Shown: positions 23,407 through 32,230 of the stretch, one piece after another
Layout: every line of letters starts with the position of its first letter
How positions within the stretch are numbered: the first letter of the stretch is position 1
Assembly (NCBI GenBank): GCA_031285845.1
Contig: JAITVK010000009.1
Span: 1 to 43,817 of the forward strand
DNA: 43,817 nt
Origin: Propionibacteriaceae bacterium
GTDB lineage: Bacteria > Actinomycetota > Actinomycetes > Propionibacteriales > Propionibacteriaceae
Direction: 5' to 3'
Notes under the pieces: model-generated
Told to the model about the DNA's origin: nothing
What the model saw: only the letters and a program-made list of their open reading frames with translations
Database searches by the model: none
Made by a program: the position numbers and the translations under genes

Positions 23407-24381
23407 TCACTGTTCATTCATCAACGCGGCGACCGAGCCATCTTCGAACACCGCTGAGATGGCCTTGGCCAACAGCGGAGCGATCGACAAGACGGTCAGT
23501 TTGTCGATCTTGAGGCTCGGATCGATCGGCAGCGTGTTGGCGACGATCACTTCTTCGAAAGCGGAGCGGTTCAGACGATCGGCGGCCGGTCCGGACAGAA
23601 TCGGGTGGGTGGCCGCGGCGATGACTTTGGCCGCGCCACGCACTTTCAGAGCCTCCGCTGCCAAACAAATCGTCCCAGCGGTGTCGATCATGTCGTCGAC
23701 CAACAAGCAGGTCTTGCCCTCGACGTCGCCGACCACTTCATGCACCGCGACCGTGTTGGCCACGTTCGGGTCGCGCCGCTTGTGGATGATCGCCAACGGA
23801 CAGCCCAACCGATCCGACCACATGTCAGCGTTGCGAACCCGACCGGCGTCCGGCGACACGACGACGAAATCGTCCAGATCGTACTTCGTCTTGACGTAAT
23901 CAGCCATAAGCGGCATGGCGTAGAGATGGTCGACCGGGCCGTCGAAGAACCCCTGAATCTGCGCGGCGTGCAAATCGACCGTCATGATGCGTGTCGCTCC
24001 GGCCGCCAGGTAGAGGTCAGCCACCAGCCGAGCCGAGATCGGCTCACGTCCGGCGTGCTTCTTGTCCTGACGGGCGTAGGGGTAGAAGGGCGCGACCACG
24101 GTGATGCGGCGGGCAGAAGCTCGTTTCAGCGCGTCGATCATGATCAGTTGTTCCATCAGATGATCATTGACCGGGGCGCAGTGGGCTTGCAGGACGTATG
24201 CGTCGCAGCCTCTCACCGACTCTTCGAACCGGACATAGACCTCGGAGTTGGCGTACGTCACCATGCGCGCCGGCACCAATTCGGTTCCGAGCAGGGCCGC
24301 GATCTGGGCCGCAAGTTGAGGGTGCGACCTTCCCGCGAATAGCATCAAATGCTTGACGTCCTTCTTGGTCAGGTCAGTCAC
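23407..24381 (-). CDS. prs: Ribose-phosphate pyrophosphokinase (PRPP synthetase)
   Basis: 324 residues, the normal length. It makes PRPP from ribose 5-phosphate and ATP for nucleotide, His and Trp synthesis. The flexible-loop motif PYARQDKK-x4-EPISARLVA, the ribose-5-phosphate region VVSPDAGRVRNA, the RRDPN motif and the PRPP-binding signature LLVDDMIDTAGTI are all present. It starts with GTG 24381; the ribosome binding site AAGGAG overlaps the last codons of glmU, whose stop is three bases upstream, so the genes are translationally coupled. The glmU-prs order after tRNA-Gln is widespread in Actinomycetota. Confidence 0.97.
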   Translation of the reverse strand: MTDLTKKDVKHLMLFAGRSHPQLAAQIAALLGTELVPARMVTYANSEVYVRFEESVRGCDAYVLQAHCAPVNDHLMEQLIMIDALKRASARRITVVAPFYPYARQDKKHAGREPISARLVADLYLAAGATRIMTVDLHAAQIQGFFDGPVDHLYAMPLMADYVKTKYDLDDFVVVSPDAGRVRNADMWSDRLGCPLAIIHKRRDPNVANTVAVHEVVGDVEGKTCLLVDDMIDTAGTICLAAEALKVRGAAKVIAAATHPILSGPAADRLNRSAFEEVIVANTLPIDPSLKIDKLTVLSIAPLLAKAISAVFEDGSVAALMNEQ

Positions 24382-24384
24382 GTC

Positions 24385-25938
24385 TCACTCCTTCTCGGCC
24401 GATGTCGAAGCGCTGGCCGACGGTAGATCTTGCCCGGTGCTCGACTGATCGGAAACGCCACTGGACGCCCCGTTCGTGGTCGAAGCCTGCGGTGTGGCGG
24501 CCGATTCGCCGCTCAGTTTCTGGAGGTCCTCTTTTTTCTTCTTCGTACGCTCCCGGAAGGGCCACACCCACTCGGGAATGTTGCGCTGCCGACCACGGGC
24601 CACGGCCAACTCTCCGACAGCCACGTCAGAGATGATCGCCGACCCGGCCGCGACGAAAGCGTCGTCACCGATCATGACCGGCGCGATGATGACCGAATCC
24701 GAGCCGATGAAGGCGCGCTTCCCGACCGTGGTGTGATGCTTGTTCGTCCCGTCATAGTTGGCGAAGATCGTGCCCGCGCCCACATTGGTTCCCTCGCCGA
24801 TCTCGGCGTCGCCGCAATAGGTCAGATGCGGCACTTTCGCTCCAGACCCGATCTGCGCGTTCTTCGTCTCGACGAAGGCGCCGATCTTCCCGGCCACACC
24901 CAATTGGGTGCCCGGTCGAAGGTACGAGAAAGGCCCGACGTTCGCGTTCTCGCCGATGACGGCCAGCGTCGCCTCCGAGCGGATCACCTGCGCCTCGGGA
25001 CCGACTTCGACATCGGTCAGTCGAGTGTCCGGACCGATGACCGCTCCCTGAGCGATCGACGTCGCGCCGCGCAAGATTGTTCCCGGCCACAACTCCACGT
25101 CCGGTTCGATCGACACCTGGGCTTCGATCCACGTGGTCGCCGGGTCGACCACCGTCACACCTTCACGCATCCACCGGGTCACGATCCGCCGATTCATCTC
25201 GGCCGACAGCGCCGCCAGTTGCGCACGATCGTTGACCCCCTCGGTCTGCCAGACATCCGATTCGACGTAAGCTCCGACCTTGCGGCCCTGACTGCGAGCA
25301 TAGGCCACCACGTCGGTCAGGTAGAGCTGATGCTGATCGTTGTTCGGGGTCAGATGGCTCAATCCGTCTTTCAACGTCTTCGCGTCGAAGACGTAGATCC
25401 CCGAGTTGATCTCGTTGATGACCCGCTGGGCGTCATCGGTGTCACGGTGTTCGACGATGCCCATGACATCCTCACCCGAGCGCAGCACCCGACCGTAGCC
25501 GGTCGGATCCTCGACGACGGCGGTCATCACTGTCACCGCGTTGCCCGCCTGGCGGTGAACCAGGACCAATCGACGCAAAGTCTCAGCCGTCAGCAGTGGG
25601 ACGTCGCCGTAGGTCACCACGATGTCGCCGGTCACATCTCCGACCACGTCCAAGCCACAGCTGACGGCGTGGCCTGTGCCTTCAGGTGAGTCTTGAACCG
25701 CCGTCAACGCGCTCGGGGCGATCTCGCTCAAATGAGCCGTCACTTGGTCGCGCTGGTATCCGACCACGACGACCAGCTTGTCCGGGTTGACACCCTTCGC
25801 CGCTCCCAAAGCCCACGACAGCAAAGACCGACCTGCGATGGTGTGAAGCAGTTTGGATGTGCGCGACTTCATTCGTGTGCCGTTCCCCGCTGCCAACACG
25901 ATGACCGCCGCCACTGAAGAGTCACGCTCGGATACCAT
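24385..25938 (-). CDS. glmU: Bifunctional GlmU (GlcN-1-P acetyltransferase / GlcNAc-1-P uridyltransferase)
   Basis: 517 residues. The N-terminal uridyltransferase half has LAAGNGTRMKS (residues about 16-26), VTYGDVPLL and GVNDRAQLAA; the C-terminal half is a left-handed beta-helix acetyltransferase of hexapeptide repeats with YLRPGT, KNAQIG and NYDG(T)NKH (catalytic His region). It makes UDP-GlcNAc for cell wall synthesis. The last 55 residues (KKKKEDLQKL followed by a Ser/Ala/Thr-rich tail) are an added low-complexity tail, longer than in most GlmUs. The start ATG 25938 has no clear ribosome binding site, and TACGGT lies three bases before it. Confidence 0.96.
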   Translation of the reverse strand: MVSERDSSVAAVIVLAAGNGTRMKSRTSKLLHTIAGRSLLSWALGAAKGVNPDKLVVVVGYQRDQVTAHLSEIAPSALTAVQDSPEGTGHAVSCGLDVVGDVTGDIVVTYGDVPLLTAETLRRLVLVHRQAGNAVTVMTAVVEDPTGYGRVLRSGEDVMGIVEHRDTDDAQRVINEINSGIYVFDAKTLKDGLSHLTPNNDQHQLYLTDVVAYARSQGRKVGAYVESDVWQTEGVNDRAQLAALSAEMNRRIVTRWMREGVTVVDPATTWIEAQVSIEPDVELWPGTILRGATSIAQGAVIGPDTRLTDVEVGPEAQVIRSEATLAVIGENANVGPFSYLRPGTQLGVAGKIGAFVETKNAQIGSGAKVPHLTYCGDAEIGEGTNVGAGTIFANYDGTNKHHTTVGKRAFIGSDSVIIAPVMIGDDAFVAAGSAIISDVAVGELAVARGRQRNIPEWVWPFRERTKKKKEDLQKLSGESAATPQASTTNGASSGVSDQSSTGQDLPSASASTSAEKE

Positions 25939-26178
25939 CAGACCGTACTTTCATCTCGGTGCCCGCTGTGTCATGTGCCAACGAACCCCTGACACAACAA
26001 ACTGGGGCAATATCAGATGCAGACTATCCTATCGCCTCGATCAACACAGTCTCGCGGGAACGACACCACGCGACATCGACGCCGATCGGTGGTATTCGCG
26101 ATCCGACACAGAGGGATTCACGACCCGATCCGGTGGTGTTCACAACACGGTCAGACCGAGCCGACCGCGTGTCACACG
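25939..26178. other. Leader region of glmU
   Basis: No gene. On the minus strand it separates tRNA-Gln (26179-26257) from glmU (start 25938). No hairpin or clear promoter for glmU is visible to me apart from weak boxes. Confidence 0.5.
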
Positions 26179-26257
26179 TTCCCCGGGCAGGAGTCGAACC
26201 TGCTTCGCTAATCCTGATTCAAAGTCAGGCGGGCCCTGCCGGAAGACCAACCGGGGA
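26179..26257 (-). tRNA. tRNA-Gln (anticodon TTG)
   Basis: A 79-base tRNA on the minus strand: acceptor TCCCCGG/CCGGGGA, D-arm GGTC/GGCC, anticodon stem CCTGA/TCAGG with loop CTTTGAA (anticodon TTG), T-arm GCAGG/CCTGC with loop TTCGACT, discriminator A. Two bases (CG) lie between D- and anticodon stems and the variable loop is about 9 bases, somewhat longer than usual. It lies upstream of glmU, as in many Actinomycetota. Confidence 0.9.
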
Positions 26258-26268
26258 GCGGCCAGCCC

Positions 26269-26274
26269 ATTCTA
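26269..26274 (-). promoter_or_regulatory. -10 box of the tRNA-Gln gene
   Basis: On the minus strand TAGAAT ends 11 bases before the tRNA 5' end, giving a leader of a few bases. No matching -35 is evident. Confidence 0.5.
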
Positions 26275-26392
26275 TCCGCTACGACCGCGATCGGCATCTT
26301 GACCAGGATTTCAGGTGTACGGCGCGCCGCGCGAAAACCCGAGTCTGGCACTGGCCAGACCGAAATGCCGTGCCCGGCGCGGCCTCACCCTC

Positions 26393-27595
26393 TCAGGAGG
26401 TCATGACAGCGGCCACGGCCTCGATCACACGGTCGAGGTTGCCGGGGTTGAGGGCGGCCACACACAGCCGCCCCGAATCCAGACCGTAGACATGGAACTG
26501 CTCCCGCAACCGCATCATTTGTCGCGGACTCAGTCCGGAGTACGAGAACATGCCCGCTTGGGTCGTGATGTAGCTCAAGTCTTGGGTGACTCCGGCCGCT
26601 TCCAGACCGGAGCGGAACTCGGCGCGCATCTGCTTGATGCGACCGCGCATGCCGTCGACCTCCTGCTCCCACAACGCCGCCAACTCGGCGGTGGTGAGAA
26701 CCCGCGCGACGATGGCAGCGCCGTACGTCGATGGACTGGAGTAGAGCGAACGGATCACGGTCTTGGCTTGCGATCGTACCCTGGCGGCCTCATCCGAACT
26801 GGCGGCGACGAAGTGGACCGCTCCGACCCGTTCGCCGTACAAACCGAAGTTTTTGGAGAACGAATTCGCCACCACGAAGCAGGCGTCCGCGCGCACCAGG
26901 GCCTCGACAGCGTAGCGATCCTCGACCAGTCCCTGGGAAAGCCCCTGGTAGGCCAAATCGACGAATGGGACCAAACCCCTTCGGACAAGCACCTCGATGA
27001 CCCGATCCCACTGCTCGGCGGTCAGATCGGACCCAGTCGGGTTGTGACAACAGCCATGCAACACGACGATCGAACCCGGATCGGCGGCCTCCAGATCGGC
27101 GACCATGCCGTCCACATCCACCCCTCCGGTGCCCTGATCGTAGTAGCGATACTCTTCCACGGCGAAGCCCGTACGCTCGAAAATCAGCCGGTGGTTCTCC
27201 CACGACGGCGACGAGATCAGAACGGTGACCTGCGGATTGGCCAGACGCAGCAACCCGGCGCCGACGCGCAGCGCGCCAGTTCCACCCAACGTCTGCGCCG
27301 TGACGACACGACCTGCCAGACGGGCGGGGGACGACTCGCCAAACACCAGTTGCTGAACAGCGTCGTCGTACGCCGCCATCCCCTCTTGCGGAAGGTAGGC
27401 GTGGGCGCGCGGATGAGCGGCGATGTCCTGTTCAGCGGCGCGCACGCAATCCATGAGCGGCAGCACGCCCGTCTGATCGGTGTAAACACCCACGCCCAAA
27501 TTGATCTTGTCGGGATGCGGATCAGCGTTGAACGCCTCAGTCACACCCAAGATGGGATCGGCGGGAACGGGCAAAAGAGACGAGAAGACAGACAT
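26393..27595 (-). CDS. Aspartate/aromatic amino acid aminotransferase (class I-alpha)
   Basis: 400 residues, the AspC/TyrB length. The N-terminal substrate-recruitment segment (DPILGVTEAFNADP, INLGVGVYTD) is present, and the PLP contacts follow: HGCCHNPTGSDLT, DLAYQG, and the lysine-containing NSFSKNFGLYGERVGAV. It would transfer the amino group between aspartate (or aromatic amino acids) and 2-oxoglutarate in the cytoplasm. The start at 27595 is supported by TAAGAT 6 bases upstream and no ribosome binding site, so the transcript is probably leaderless. It stands alone, convergent with no neighbour in the same transcript. Confidence 0.93.
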   Translation of the reverse strand: MSVFSSLLPVPADPILGVTEAFNADPHPDKINLGVGVYTDQTGVLPLMDCVRAAEQDIAAHPRAHAYLPQEGMAAYDDAVQQLVFGESSPARLAGRVVTAQTLGGTGALRVGAGLLRLANPQVTVLISSPSWENHRLIFERTGFAVEEYRYYDQGTGGVDVDGMVADLEAADPGSIVVLHGCCHNPTGSDLTAEQWDRVIEVLVRRGLVPFVDLAYQGLSQGLVEDRYAVEALVRADACFVVANSFSKNFGLYGERVGAVHFVAASSDEAARVRSQAKTVIRSLYSSPSTYGAAIVARVLTTAELAALWEQEVDGMRGRIKQMRAEFRSGLEAAGVTQDLSYITTQAGMFSYSGLSPRQMMRLREQFHVYGLDSGRLCVAALNPGNLDRVIEAVAAVMTS

Positions 27596-27601
27596 GGCTC
27601 A

Positions 27602-27607
27602 ATCTTA
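27602..27607 (-). promoter_or_regulatory. -10 box of a probable leaderless transcript (aminotransferase)
   Basis: On the minus strand TAAGAT ends 6 bases before the ATG at 27595, with TGAGCC between. No Shine-Dalgarno is present. Confidence 0.6.
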
Positions 27608-27729
27608 GGCCGGGCTCCAAACCTGGCCGATGGCCGCCATCCACTGACACGGGCGGCACCAGCTCTGGCTGCTGGCGACGGGGTCACCGCAATCACTTGG
27701 CGCCAGGCCAGAGCAGACCTGCCCGACCT

Positions 27730-28857
27730 CTACTGATCCGAATCCTGGTCGAGCATCGAAGCCAGCACTTGGGCGATGTCATGGGCGGCGTCAGGACGGG
27801 CCAAAGCGGCGCTGGCGGCAGCCATGTCGGCTCGAACAGCCGAATCCTCAGCCAGCAGCCTCACCGCGTCGACGACACGGCCCACCTCAGGGGCCCACAA
27901 GCCCGCCTGACCATCCAACACGTAGTCGACGTTGCCCTCCTCCTGACCGGGCAGACAGGCGTACATCACAATCGGCAGCCCACAGATGAAGGCTTCCGAG
28001 ATCGATCCTGGTCCGGCTTTGGTGACGAAAATGTCGGCCGCTTTCATGAAACGGGGCATCTGATCGGTGAAACCGTAGATGTGATGCGGGATCTGCCAAT
28101 CCAGACGTTCGACGTGGCGATAGAGTTCCTCGTTGCGCCCGCAGATCACCGCCAGTGTGATAGGCAACTGCGCCGCATTGATCGCTTTGGCGACCCGACG
28201 CACCGGCCCCATGCCGTCACCGCCGCCGACGAGCAACACCACCGGCAGATCTTCTTTCCAGCCCAATTCGGCACGCAACCGCTCTTTCGGCTCGGTCAAC
28301 GCCGCGAACGCCGGAGACACCGGCTGGCCGATGACACGGATCTTCGACGGGGCGATGCCTAGCCTGATGCCCCGGTTGCGCGCTTGAGTCGTCGGTGTGA
28401 TGATCAGATCCGCGGCCAGGGAATACCAAAACGCATGAGTGGAGACCATGTCGGTCACCACGGTCACGAACGGCACCGGGTTGGCGCGCATCGCGCGTGG
28501 GATCACCGCATTGGCCAGCGGATGGATCGATACGATCAGGTCGGCCGGGTTCTCCGCGATCAGGCGTTCAGCCGAGGCGCGTAAGTAGGGGTACGCCAGA
28601 CGGTTGGCCGCTTCACTGCGCCGCGGACCGTTCGCCGCCTCGTAGGACAGCTTCCACGCTCCTTTCAACTTCGACAGCGGTGGATAGATCTCCGGGGAGT
28701 AACGCCACGGGCTGGGTGAGTAGTAGCGCAGGAAGTCGACCATCTCCGTGTCGAATTGCCCGGGGTACGCCGACTGCAACGCCTCGATGATGGCGTTCGT
28801 CGCCGCCCGGTGGCCTCCACCGGTGTCCGAGAAGAGGAACAGTATGCGCTTGGACAT
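27730..28857 (-). CDS. MGDG-synthase-like GT28 glycosyltransferase
   Basis: 375 residues from ATG 28857 (AGGAGG about 7 bases upstream). The N-terminus ILFLFSDTGGGHRAATNAI is the acceptor-side MGDG_synth motif, and the C-terminal GT28 part has VVLLVGGGDGMG, IYGFTDQMPRFMKAADIFVT and KAGPGSISEAFICGLP, the nucleotide-sugar-binding block. Such enzymes (monogalactosyl-diacylglycerol synthase, UgtP, MurG-like) transfer a sugar from UDP- or GDP-sugar to a lipid at the membrane's inner face. It is likely a glycolipid glucosyltransferase, but donor and acceptor cannot be read from the sequence. It is transcribed away from the aminotransferase-like neighbour only by position; no operon partner is seen. 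Confidence 0.9.
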   Translation of the reverse strand: MSKRILFLFSDTGGGHRAATNAIIEALQSAYPGQFDTEMVDFLRYYSPSPWRYSPEIYPPLSKLKGAWKLSYEAANGPRRSEAANRLAYPYLRASAERLIAENPADLIVSIHPLANAVIPRAMRANPVPFVTVVTDMVSTHAFWYSLAADLIITPTTQARNRGIRLGIAPSKIRVIGQPVSPAFAALTEPKERLRAELGWKEDLPVVLLVGGGDGMGPVRRVAKAINAAQLPITLAVICGRNEELYRHVERLDWQIPHHIYGFTDQMPRFMKAADIFVTKAGPGSISEAFICGLPIVMYACLPGQEEGNVDYVLDGQAGLWAPEVGRVVDAVRLLAEDSAVRADMAAASAALARPDAAHDIAQVLASMLDQDSDQ

Positions 28858-28939
28858 CTCTAGCCTCCTGATCCGACCCGACAAGTCGCGAGCCGACGAT
28901 TTCTGGGTTCCACCCTACTATGCCCTTCTGGCTAGGGAA

Positions 28940-28967
28940 GTGATGATGAATGACGTGATGATGAATG
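28940..28967. repeat. 13-base tandem repeat upstream of the glycosyltransferase gene
   Basis: GTGATGATGAATG occurs at 28940-28952 and at 28955-28967, 15 bases apart. It lies about 80-110 bases upstream of the glycosyltransferase start on the minus strand. It could be a regulator binding pair or simple slippage. Confidence 0.5.
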
Positions 28968-29099
28968 TGGTGGCGCCGGATGGGCGTCGGGCGGGTTGAG
29001 ACTCGTTCCTCGGGAACCGGCCACCGCCCACGGCGCGACGGACTCGACCCAAACCCGACCGGGCGAGGTTGAACACCCCGGGTCGAGCTCGGGCAAGGA

Positions 29100-30944
29100 T
29101 CATTCCGTGGTCACAGATCCGCTCGTGTCGGTCGCGGTCGTCCGCGCCTCAGCGTTCGTACGAGTGCGATTGACGTCATCAGCCATGTTCGCGAACACCA
29201 TCATCATGATGGTCGCCACTGCGCCAGTGAACCAGGTCATGACCATCGCGAGCAGCGACAGACCGACGTTGGCGCCACGCGTTCTGTAACTGGCCGCGCC
29301 GAGCAGCGCGGTGAAATCCCAGGCGACGAAGAAGTTGACGATGCCGAGGACGAGCGCCAGCCCGGCGACGACCCAGGCTGCGATCCGAAGCAGGGTCACC
29401 CACAACCGTTTGTCAGCCAATCGGCCACCGGCCACCCGGTCCATGAAGAACTCGCCGTTGGCCAGACGATGGAGCGAATGCGACGGCGTCGACAGTTTCC
29501 CACGGGTCCCAGCGCTTGGCCCCGGGCGGCCGAACGGCGCAGCCGACCCAGACGGGGCAGCCCACGGGGCATCCGCCGGTGGGCCGGAGACTTGGGCGTA
29601 CGATCCTGGGACCGCCGGCGATAGAGCAGGAGCCGACGCGGGCCGATCGGGCGAGATCAGCCCGGCGGGAATCGGCCCCGGTGGGATCGAGCCGAGATTC
29701 GCAGTTGGAGCCGACGTCAAGGTCGGCCCGCTGTCCGAGGACGACTGGTCTTGAGACGATCCCTGGATGACTGAACCGATGGGCAGCGCGGTCGAGCCGA
29801 CGGGAGCGGACGAACCGACGGCTGGTGAACCTGGGGGCGCAGGCACACTCGCAGGCGTGACTGATCCGTTGTCGGGTGAACCGGCGGCGAGAGCGGACGA
29901 ACCGCGCGGCGCGTCGACCTGCCCGAGGGAACCCACCGCCGCTGAGGAACCCGCTGACACGGGCGGCACAGCGAACTGCCCGACCGAACCGGTGCGCTCG
30001 GATGAACCGACGGGAGCGGACGAACCGACCGGTGTGGCGAACGCGTCGAACTGCGCGGGCGCGGCGGGCTCTGGCCCCTGCCCGACCGCTGGGCTCGGCT
30101 GGATGCCGCTGGCGCGGTCGAGCATCTCTTGCATCGCCGCCATCTGCGATGGCGCTGCCGCCGGGTTCGGTGACGGCCGCTCCCCAGGCGCGTAGGGCGA
30201 GTCCACGGTTCCAGCCCCTTCGGCCCGCAGCGGATACCCCGCCGACGGTTGGTCAGGGGTCGTCGAATGAACCCCGGAGGCAGGCTGCGGCGTCACCACA
30301 ACGTGGTGCTCGTCAACCGCCCCAGCCGCCGGAACGGGAGGCGCGAACGGAGACCGTTCAGCCGACGATGTGGCTTCGTCGGCAGACACCGGCGGAGCGT
30401 ACGCACTGGCTTGATATCCGGCTGGAGCCGGTGGGAAGGAGGTGGCGGTCCTGGCTGGGATGATGCGAGGGCTGACGGCGATGCCAGGTTGTCCGGACGC
30501 GATCGAACCGTACGGCTGCTCGCCCGCGCCTGGAGCTGCTGGCGGTTGTGACCAAGCCGCGAAGCCGCCTGACGCCTGTGACTGAACAGTGGGCTGATTT
30601 GACAGCCCGGACACGGCTGACTGAATCACAGACGCCGCCTGACCCGACAGAGTCGCCTGAGCCACGGACCCCGGCTGACCTGGCAGAACCGAACCGTACC
30701 CCGCGATGATATGCGCTGGCGCGTTCACATGGCCGGACGCGTCGAGACTGGGCACACCCAGCCCCTCGCGACCCATTCCGGCAGGGATCGGGCTCGTAGC
30801 GGGGTCGGCGGCGGGCGCCCCCGCAGGAGCGATCGAACCGGCCGCACCCGCGAGGTCCGAACCGGCCACTCCAGCCGGAGCCGTCGAATCCGGCCCACCG
30901 GGCTGGCCTTCCGCAGGCGAGAATGGGTTGAACGCGTCAGACAT
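29100..30944 (-). CDS. Pro/Ser/Gly-rich protein with two C-terminal membrane helices
   Basis: 614 residues from ATG 30944 (AAGGAGG about 5 bases upstream). The first 490 residues are low-complexity Pro/Ser/Gly/Ala/Val sequence with repeats of the type PVGSS, GSSA and SAPVGS; no fold is predicted from it. The C-terminus has two helices (about 510-540 and 555-585) separated by a short polar loop, and the tail NRTRTNAEARTTATDTSG. A possible model is a membrane protein with a long disordered cytoplasmic part, but the topology is uncertain. A conserved function is not recognised; DUF4282-like layout was considered and not supported. Composition is very G+C-rich, as in its neighbours. Confidence 0.75.
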   Translation of the reverse strand: MSDAFNPFSPAEGQPGGPDSTAPAGVAGSDLAGAAGSIAPAGAPAADPATSPIPAGMGREGLGVPSLDASGHVNAPAHIIAGYGSVLPGQPGSVAQATLSGQAASVIQSAVSGLSNQPTVQSQASGGFAAWSQPPAAPGAGEQPYGSIASGQPGIAVSPRIIPARTATSFPPAPAGYQASAYAPPVSADEATSSAERSPFAPPVPAAGAVDEHHVVVTPQPASGVHSTTPDQPSAGYPLRAEGAGTVDSPYAPGERPSPNPAAAPSQMAAMQEMLDRASGIQPSPAVGQGPEPAAPAQFDAFATPVGSSAPVGSSERTGSVGQFAVPPVSAGSSAAVGSLGQVDAPRGSSALAAGSPDNGSVTPASVPAPPGSPAVGSSAPVGSTALPIGSVIQGSSQDQSSSDSGPTLTSAPTANLGSIPPGPIPAGLISPDRPASAPALSPAVPGSYAQVSGPPADAPWAAPSGSAAPFGRPGPSAGTRGKLSTPSHSLHRLANGEFFMDRVAGGRLADKRLWVTLLRIAAWVVAGLALVLGIVNFFVAWDFTALLGAASYRTRGANVGLSLLAMVMTWFTGAVATIMMMVFANMADDVNRTRTNAEARTTATDTSGSVTTE

Positions 30945-31022
30945 GATTCCTCCTTGCCGCTGACGCACGCGGCTCGTCCACGTGGTCGCCCCTGAACCGG
31001 TCAGGCCGTGATCTTGGGCGAA

Positions 31023-31038
31023 GTTCCGCCAGCGGAAC
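31023..31038. promoter_or_regulatory. Perfect palindrome between divergent genes
   Basis: GTTCCGC (31023-31029) and GCGGAAC (31032-31038) flank a 2-base centre, in the intergenic region between the Pro-rich protein and rarD. It may be an operator. An imperfect AGTGCTAACACT lies at 31063-31074. Confidence 0.35.
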
Positions 31039-31159
31039 CAGTCTAGGTCAGTTCCCCCTGATAGTGCTAACACTTGACGAAACTCGGCTAGTCGTCGCAT
31101 CAGATGCTTCCGGCGTGACCGCGCGGCGGCGGGCGGACCGGCCGACGTGCCCCGCCCCG

Positions 31160-31165
31160 TACACT
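31160..31165 (+). promoter_or_regulatory. -10 box of a probable leaderless transcript (rarD)
   Basis: TACACT ends 6 bases before the GTG at 31172; there is no ribosome binding site. This chooses GTG 31172 over upstream in-frame starts. Confidence 0.6.
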
Positions 31166-31171
31166 CGTGGT

Positions 31172-32083
31172 GTGAATAACAAGGTCGACCGTCGAGGGTT
31201 GGTCGCGGCGTTCGGCGCGTACGGCCTGTGGGGAGTCTTTCCCCTCTATTTCCATCTTCTGTCGCGTTCGTCGGCGCTGGAGATCGTCGCCCACCGGATT
31301 TGGTGGACGCTAGTGTTCTGCGCCATCGGGATCACTGTCATGGGCGCATGGGCGAAAGTGCGCCAGGTGTTCGCTGATCGTCGGCTGTTCGCTGTGCTGC
31401 TCGGGGCCGGAGTCTTGGTCAGCCTCAACTGGCTGATCTACATCTACGCCGTCGTCACCGACCAAGTGGTCGACGCCGCTTTGGGCTACTTCATGAACCC
31501 ACTTGTCACAGTGGTCATCGCCATGTTCGCTTTGCGTGAGAGGATCAACCGCGCCCAACTGGTCGCCCTCGGCGTCGGCTTGGCGGCTGTCCTCGTGATC
31601 TCGATCGGGGTGGGCTGGATCCCGTGGCTCGGATTGGGGCTGGCTCTGACGTTCGGCTTCTACTCGCTGGCGAAGAACAAGGTCGGCCGGCGAGTCACCG
31701 GGTTCATCGGCCTGGGCGTCGAAGCGCTGGCCCTCGCACCGCTGTCCGGGGCGTACATCATCTTTCTTGAGGTCACCGGACGCGGCAGTTTGACCACGAT
31801 CAGCGTCGGGTACGCCTCGCTGCTGATCGCGGCCGGTGTCGTCACCGCGATCCCGCTGCTCTGCTTCGCTGTCGGCGCGGCCCGTCTGCGACTGGTGTCG
31901 CTGGCGCTGATCCAGTACGTCACCCCGGTGATGCAATTCCTGATCGGTGTGATCGTGTTCCACGAGTCGATGCCGCTCGTGCGCTGGATCGGATTTATCC
32001 TGGTGTGGATCGCGCTGGTCGTCCTCAGTTGGGACATGGCCCGCACCGCCCGCCGATCGGCGTCGGCTGAGCTGACACAGTGA
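31172..32083 (+). CDS. rarD: RarD family EamA-type membrane transporter
   Basis: 303 residues from GTG 31172 (leaderless-type start). Ten helices, with RarD hallmarks: RGLVAAFGAYGLWGVFPLYF near residue 5, EIVAHRIWWTL, NWLIYIYAV, and ALGYFMNPL, plus the second EamA half ending in VRWIGFILVWIALVVLSWD. It is a 10-TM inner-membrane transporter; the name comes from chloramphenicol sensitivity in other bacteria, and the real substrate is unknown. Its neighbours (a Pro-rich membrane protein upstream, a dCMP-deaminase-like gene downstream) do not show an operon. Confidence 0.93.
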   Translation: MNNKVDRRGLVAAFGAYGLWGVFPLYFHLLSRSSALEIVAHRIWWTLVFCAIGITVMGAWAKVRQVFADRRLFAVLLGAGVLVSLNWLIYIYAVVTDQVVDAALGYFMNPLVTVVIAMFALRERINRAQLVALGVGLAAVLVISIGVGWIPWLGLGLALTFGFYSLAKNKVGRRVTGFIGLGVEALALAPLSGAYIIFLEVTGRGSLTTISVGYASLLIAAGVVTAIPLLCFAVGAARLRLVSLALIQYVTPVMQFLIGVIVFHESMPLVRWIGFILVWIALVVLSWDMARTARRSASAELTQ

Positions 32084-32230
32084 CGCGTCCCGGACCCCGG
32101 CCCGCCGCTGCCCCATCCCGGTGGAGTTGCGGGCCGATGACGGATCGCGTTGCCGCGGGGTCTGGCCGTGCTCCGGTTTCGGTGGAGCTGCGGTCTCGGA
32201 CCAGTGGGTGCGTTGTCTTGGCGCAACCCT

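Noticed and set aside
24430-25689. Long plus-strand open frame over glmU
   Set aside because: Shadow of a well-supported GlmU gene; Arg/His-rich composition and no ribosome binding site.
26315-27736. Long plus-strand open frame (473 codons) over the aminotransferase
   Set aside because: It is antisense to a gene with clear family motifs and is explained by high third-position G+C; its protein is Arg/His-rich and matches no family.
31063-31074. AGTGCTAACACT as a CIRCE (HrcA) element
   Set aside because: Only one half resembles the GAGTGCTAA half-site; the other half and 9-base spacing are missing, and no heat-shock gene is adjacent.
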